Shown here piece by piece: positions 58,770-64,000 of a stretch of DNA of 64,000 nucleotides. The notes beneath the pieces are model-generated. The model made no database searches. It had not been told where the DNA came from and saw nothing but the letters and a program-made list of their open reading frames with translations. The stretch's first letter is position 1, and every line of letters begins with the position of its first letter. The translations under genes and the position numbers were made by a program. The DNA comes from Topomyia yanbarensis (lineage: Eukaryota; Arthropoda; Insecta; Diptera; Culicidae). The stretch lies in assembly GCF_030247195.1 (NCBI RefSeq), contig NC_080672.1, forward strand, positions 69,419,771-69,483,770, read 5' to 3'.

Positions 58770-60759
58770 CGTGGTTCAAGGAAGAAGTTCGGGACCGACA
58801 TATGGGAGAATGTTGGTTGTTTCACTCGACCAGTCACTATAGTTCTTGGAAATGACGAATCGTTTCCTCCGATCGGTGTGATTTGTTCAAGTTGAAAGGC
58901 GAATATATATGATGGTAGCAGAGGTCCGGTGCGGCACCACACCGAGTTAGTAGGATGTTAGAGCACCCGAGCAGGTTGGACTATATGACAGAGCTGAATT
59001 ATGTCGTCCTTAAATCGTTGCAAACTATCGATGATACTAGGTACTACAGTGGTATGGTTATTCTTCTAAAAATGAGAAAAAGTTTGGATGTTGGCCACTT
59101 TTGAGAAGAAACAGAGAAAAGGCAGATAGGGGAGATCACGGGTTGTCACGTTATTCGGAACTCGAGTTTCCTCGTTCCCAAAACGGAATCAGTTAACTGA
59201 GACCTAGCGTCCTGAGGTCCTAAGCCATGCTTTGAATTTTGATCTAGTAACCTTAAACAAGCTCGATAACTAGGAGCAAAGGTTGATGGGCATTCACTTT
59301 AATGCCATACCACCACGTATTCAATCGTAAACCTTAACTAAAGATAGTCGCTGACCTACTAACAGGTGATTGCTCTTTCTCACAGCTCATAATGGACAAG
59401 TTAGCATCTGTTAGAAATCTTATCAGGTGAAGGAAACATTCAACCAAATACTATGTGACTGCTCTGCTCCCACTAGAACCAGAGTGAGCTCATTGATCTT
59501 TGATAAATGGTTCCCAGATTCTGAAGACATCAGCAAAACTGCTTCAGGCAACATATTATCGTGTTTTAGGAATCTTGACTTGACGGACGATTAAGTATTG
59601 TCCAATGCACACCCTGGAAATTCGCAACAGTTCTATGTAAGATCAAAATGATCGGTCACAATATTCGGCGCATGACCTGACAATTTGCTCGATGTAGTGA
59701 GAGCTATCGCTTAAAGTGTTGATAACACTCTCCACGAGTCCAATACGTGAGGCATCCAACGTGTAGTGATTGCATGTTATCCGGATTATCACACGATTTA
59801 AATCCCGTACTGCTGCCACAATCATAAACCAACATTTAGTCAATACCGTCGGGATACTAAAATGTAGCCAGCGACTCCATTTCTCGTTCGCGGTACCGTA
59901 AAGGGACGCGACACAGTAAGTTCTGTGCCGCCCCTGAACTCGGGTAGATATTTCTTTCAATAATTCGTCAATGAACTACTGCCAATAACCACGCTTTTTG
60001 ACTTACTTTGCTCTTCATAGTCGTTTTCAACATGGCGTACTTCCTGAAATTGTCTGCTGTTTCGACCTTCAGGAAGTTCTTATATACGACAGCCTTTTCC
60101 ACGTACACGTCTCAGCAGTATTTGTCCCATCACGGGTTGAGAGTACCCATCCGAAGATGTTCACATCAGATACACTTTTACTCCGAGCTTAAATCGTGGA
60201 GTCTAGAGAATCTAGTCAGCCAAAATCTCGTACGCTTCGTCCAGAAAGAAGAATCTACATATCTTTTCGGATATCGCGGTTACGCGTTCATTGGGAGTTG
60301 AAGTCTCCTAGAACTAGCCGCAGTACAGGTAGAAATTGCATGATAATAAAAAGCGTTTGTTGCCCAAACGGGGCTCAAGTAAGAACGGAGGTTGAAACAA
60401 TGTAAATTCCGTTTATTCCGATTTGATCCGCGTGATTCAAGCGAATAAATTCCAAGCTATAAAAGAATCATAGAGGTCTATTTCTGAGGCAAGATATGTT
60501 TCGCATATTTCAATTGCGTCATACTATAATTATTTATTAAGTCAATTATGGGGATGATACTTCTGAAATTCCACTGCCGGACGGTTACCATACCCGTGAA
60601 CTCGTTCGATGAATTAGACATCACTGCTAGGAGGATCAATTTCGCAATAAACTGCATACATAATGTTTTTACTGCAGGAAGAAAGTTTATCAGGAGGCTT
60701 TTAACAGGATCAGGTTTACTGCAAGGTGCTGAGTTACAAACGAATATGTCTTCAACAAA
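58770..60759. other. Two-kilobase stretch with no gene recognised
   Basis: GC content is moderate. Frames of 97-105 codons (59,643-59,960 minus; 60,008-60,301 plus) show no domain. This is the least repeat-like part of the right side and may be unique host intergenic or intronic DNA. Confidence 0.4.
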
Positions 60760-60990
60760 GTTGTTTTTAATAGCATTATCAATAACTTTGCGGAAGACAC
60801 CAAGTCTCTACCAAAATTTGTTTAATGAGTTATTTCTTCATAATTACTTCCAGGAGGCTAAAGCACGTAAATCATAATATAAAAAATAGGCCGTATTTTG
60901 TTGTAAAACTTTTTCGAAGATATAAAACATCAAAAGTTGATGGTTTCGAAATTATGTGATCTTGACTGTTAAAAACTGTTTTCGACAGAA
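60760..60990 (+). repeat. Second copy of the 'GAAGACA' repeat family
   Basis: It matches about 225-440 of the window start in order: 'ATCAATAACTTTGC' then 'GAAGACACCAA', 'CATAATTACTTCCAGGAGG', 'AAAAATAGG', 'TTCGAAATTATGTGAT' and 'TTGACTGTTA'. Divergence is substantial. Confidence 0.6.
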
Positions 60991-62144
60991 TATTTACACC
61001 ATAAGAAGTCACTTGGTTGGCTTATTTTTTTCTTCTTTATTTTCAATCCCGCTTAGAGGCTATTTTCTAATTGATAATACAAAAATTCTTCAAATGCTCA
61101 TAAAAACAAACTCTGACCTGGCATACAAAAACGCCATTTATAATCACCGAAAAGTGTATATTCTCCCACTGAGGAGCGGTTCGAAACAGCTTCTGTTCCG
61201 AAACGGGCAGCAGCAGGAAAAATGTAGTGCCTCGTCAGCCAAACCAAGATACAGGATGGAACAATCGGCAAAGGCAGAGTAAAAGGCAGTTTTTAACTGA
61301 TATTTATTCTATGCGTGATCCCTCAAATTAAATATCAATAGATATCTATCAAGCTACACCAATGATCAATAAATTATTTAAATTCTGCCAATCTCTCCGA
61401 TGATAGTATTGTGGAAGCAAAAATAATGATTTCAATAGTACAATTTGTTTAATTATCCAAAAATAAACTTAAAATCGCAAATAAAAATCAGTCGCAGAAA
61501 CGACGACCTTCATATACTTTCTTCTACCGGCAGCGGATAATCGCAAAGGAAAATACATTTTCCGCCTCACTTGTCCTGCGGATGTACAATAGCCAAGTAT
61601 GCCACCCGTTTTACAAAGCTCCCTGTCATAATTTTCCCTTCCTCGAACATGACAGTTTGGTTGGAGTGAAGGATGACACCCCGCCTCTATTGCACCACAG
61701 TGCTTTATAGGTCATTTATGTATAGATTTCCGGCTTCCAGTGCCCCACTGAGACTAAGAAATGCAAGATTGATTCGCGAGCAAGCTCAAATCGTCGTCGT
61801 CGTCGTCGCTTGTTAGCTAGCATCTTGCAAGGACGATTGCATAACCGCCGGCCTGAACTCGATATCAGTTGCGGTTTGGTGGAAGAAAGCACCCAGTACA
61901 GGAAGGGGGCGGGGAGGGAAGGAACTGACACAAATGATGCTAGCGAGCGATTTGCAATAGTGCGATATTGTGCAGTGCTTGAGAATCAACAACGAAACCG
62001 ACGTCATAGGGTATAGGGAAGCCAACTTTGGATATTTTCTAGCGCAGCAGCGCCGGAAAATGTTGTGTGAGAAAATTAAAAATGAGTAGAAGAGAATAGA
62101 ACAACTCAATTTAGGTTGGGATGTTTTCGACTGGTGTTTACGTA
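60991..62144. other. Unassigned stretch with a CGT microsatellite
   Basis: A (TCG)n repeat runs at about 61,790-61,808. Other sequence has short overlapping frames on both strands and no recognised domain. Confidence 0.4.
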
Positions 62145-62209
62145 ATCTAAGGTGAGTTTCGGCAGGACAGTCAAATTTCTATTGCGTCGATTATTTCGCT
62201 ATCTTCGCC

Positions 62210-62242
62210 AACGTTTCGACCTGTGGGTTGAGCCTTCTTCAG
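62210..62242 (-). ncRNA. Hammerhead-like motif, left arm of foldback
   Basis: On the minus strand CTGAAGA (62,242-62,236) is followed by a linker containing CAACCCACAGG and then GAAACGTT (62,217-62,210). The conserved GAAA half is intact, but I cannot draw a good stem II, so it is probably a decayed copy of the motif in the right arm. Confidence 0.32.
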
Positions 62243-62266
62243 GACTCTACAAAAATTGATAAAGCA

Positions 62267-62299
62267 CTGAGGAAGACCCAAACCACGGGTCGAAACGTT
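62267..62299 (+). ncRNA. Hammerhead-ribozyme-like motif, right arm of foldback
   Basis: CTGAGGA (62,267-62,273), one extra A, stem strand GACCC (62,275-62,279), seven-base loop, stem strand GGGTC (62,287-62,291), then GAAACGTT (62,292-62,299). The five-base-pair stem II and the CTGANGA and GAAA blocks match the hammerhead core of Penelope-like elements. The extra A between the core and stem II is a departure from the canonical fold. Activity is untested. Confidence 0.48.
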
Positions 62300-62364
62300 G
62301 GCGAAGATAGCGAAATAATCGACGCAATAGAAATTTAAGTATTCTGCCGAAACTCATCTTAGAT

Positions 62365-63780
62365 TTTGAAATCAATTTAATTTGTTTACTTTTTCTATTT
62401 CGATTTTTAGATGAATGATCTTAGCAATTTGTTTGTTTGTTGAAACATTTACAATTCAAAAATCACTTCACATTGCTTATAATCTTCATGAGTGTAGTTG
62501 TTAATCTACAGAATGTTGTAGGAACTTTATTTATTCTTATTTGCTACGAGTATCTACAAAATCATTGCCAGATAGATTCAAAATAGGCGTGGGTTGTAGT
62601 TTGGAAAGTCACGAGTATCTGTCATCTTGATGACGGTTAAGTAGAGGTGCTGAGTATTAATTATAAATTTCTAAACTCTCGGCTGCATCCAGTTTTCATG
62701 GGTTAGAAGTCAGTCGTTGACTTATAAAATCGTTTAGAATTAGTTTATGTTTCGCGATGTTTGACTCAAAATGGAGAAGTAGAGCTTTAGTAGATTCCCT
62801 GATAAGCCACTCTCAGGATTGACTCTTCACGAAAGCAAGCGTTTGATTGAGAGAAAACCAGTTCTATCATATTTCACCGAAATATCTAGGTTCTGACGGT
62901 AAGGTTGACTGTTGTGATTTTAGTTTTACTGGGTGAACTATGGTGCTTGTATCGTTCAAAATGATACCCATTGTATCTAACTTAAATTCACTGCAGAACA
63001 TGATGCATCTCTGCAAGTGTTAAAGACACAATCGAGATGCGTCAACACGATTTATCATCGTATAATACCGTAAGCACTATTACAAATTTTTTATCATAAT
63101 ACTGGATAATTAGAAGTGGATTTCGTCAAAATTTCGATTCATCCTGTGCGGTGATATGTCGGCTAGCCACAACGTCATTCCTTCGTTCGTGTCCATTGCT
63201 CAATGCACACAATAAGCTCAAGCCACATTAGTTACATATGAGTGTGAAACTGCCACGTGCCACTATACGGGGAGCCCAGAGCGAGAGTAGTTTCAAAGTA
63301 ATCTTGGTTAGTAAACTTTTTTGTTAATTTTTTAACTTAAACAGCTTATTAAATAAAGTAAACCTACTAAATGGCGGCTAACCTGCGGTATTCTATTCTC
63401 ACTCATTCTGTAGTGATAACTTTCAAAATAGGCAGTCTGTTTGCGAATGTGCCAATTTTGTTTAGAATTTGATTGATGTTTTATACTGATACTTAATGTG
63501 ATAAGGCTGCCTTGTTTTTTTCGAATCTCATAGGTATTTATTGTTACGTGTACCTCTAAAGTAAAATATTTGAACAAATGCAAATATTTCAGTTCCACTT
63601 TCACAAACTTTTTTTGGAGCGCAAATTTGAAATAAATGCAAGCTCACACACGGCAAACGCATAGCTGTGAAGTTCTGCCTAAGTTTCTGGTTTCGGTTCA
63701 TGAAACCCTCGTCGTACGATTGGTGTCACTCGACAACTTTATCAAGATGTTCGAACTAACAGACAAGAAAACACTAAACT
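62365..63780. other. Unassigned AT-rich stretch
   Basis: Frames are at most about 90 codons and lack domains. Confidence 0.4.
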
Positions 63781-63788
63781 TTTGATTC

Positions 63789-63822
63789 CTTGGGAAAGGT
63801 CCAATAAGGACCGAAACGTCGG
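63789..63822 (+). ncRNA. Degenerate hammerhead-like motif
   Basis: A stem GGTCC/GGACC with a five-base loop is followed by GAAACGTCGG, as in the copies at 55.6 and 62.3 kb. The upstream block reads CTTGGGA instead of CTGANGA, so two core positions that are essential in hammerheads are lost. It is probably a dead Penelope-derived copy. Confidence 0.35.
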
Positions 63823-64000
63823 AAGAAGAGAGCATACAGGAATTCTTTATTAAAAACATACTGAAACGCCATTTGTCCATAAGAAATGCACCTATTCGTA
63901 TTTGGTTACTCAATACGGTCGCCATATCATGCGGAGAAATCACCAATTTTCCTTTTATTTGACTCTTAATTGAGTAATTTCATGTCTTTTTAACTAAATC

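Larger units (their letters stand above)
62145..62364. mobile_element. Foldback element with two opposed hammerhead-like cores
   Basis: Arms at about 62,145-62,222 and 62,288-62,364 are inverted copies. Shared text includes 'AACGTTTCGACC', 'TATTTCGCTATCTTCGCC', 'TTCTATTGCGTCGATTATTT' and 'TAAGgTGAGTTTCGGCAG'. The unpaired centre (62,223-62,287) contains, on each strand, the 5' half of a hammerhead-like core. The structure looks like two Penelope-like element ends joined tail to tail. Known Penelope elements often insert with inverted or tandem partial copies, so this junction could be such a product. Confidence 0.72.

Noticed and set aside
62145..62364. CRISPR-like or bacterial terminator palindrome
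   Set aside because: The genome context is eukaryotic; the palindrome is a diverged foldback of repeat sequence with no array of spacers.

Overview
This window is repeat-dominated nuclear DNA from an insect, most likely a mosquito (Culicidae, probably an Aedes-like culicine). The evidence is a Tc1/mariner transposase relic with an exact D-37-E spacing (the mosquito ITmD37E type), tRNA-derived SINEs sharing a 'CCTCTAtAATC'-type tail, many MITEs with superfamily-diagnostic target-site duplications (TSDs), and decayed RTE-like and Jockey/CR1-like LINEs. I found no convincing host gene, no rRNA or functional tRNA gene, and nothing bacterial. The species assignment is an inference.

Layout. 0-3 kb: a SINE, old 'GAAGAC' repeats and a 1.44-kb hAT-type foldback element with an 8-bp TSD. 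3.4-7.8 kb: a direct duplication, a decayed TCAAATCTTC-like array and a broken Tc1/mariner transposase. 10-12.3 kb: a degenerate AATAAAAT-like array carrying a mosquito-type repeat and a SINE. 14-15.9 kb: a piggyBac-type MITE, the DD37E transposase relic and a 308-bp LINE 3' end with a 15-bp TSD. 16-20 kb: no gene seen. 20-23.7 kb: LINE 5' UTR-like repeats, an ORF1 fragment and an RTE-like reverse transcriptase with a mutated catalytic motif. 24-32 kb: a hAT-like palindrome, a Jockey/CR1-like LINE, a second piggyBac-type MITE and a TA-flanked MITE. 32.3-41.1 kb: about 8.9 kb of decayed GATTCYG array holding two hairpins, a Harbinger MITE, a SINE tail and a possible hAT MITE. 41-45.4 kb: nothing recognised.

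The most striking object is a 9-kb heptamer satellite at 46,058-55,078. It is built of sharply bounded blocks: (CGTTTTT)424, then (CATTTTT)281 without an indel, then a slippage-rich CATTTTT stretch, then (CTTGTTA)27, then a run of single-copy heptamers bridging back to CATTTTT. Its stop-free frames produce giant but meaningless ORFs of up to 3,073 codons.

The second theme is five copies of a motif resembling the hammerhead ribozyme of Penelope-like elements (CTGANGA, a stem, then GAAACGTY), at about 4.7, 55.6, 62.2 (two, face to face in a foldback) and 63.8 kb. The components do not form a pathway. The window is a graveyard of mobile elements and short tandem arrays of very different ages.
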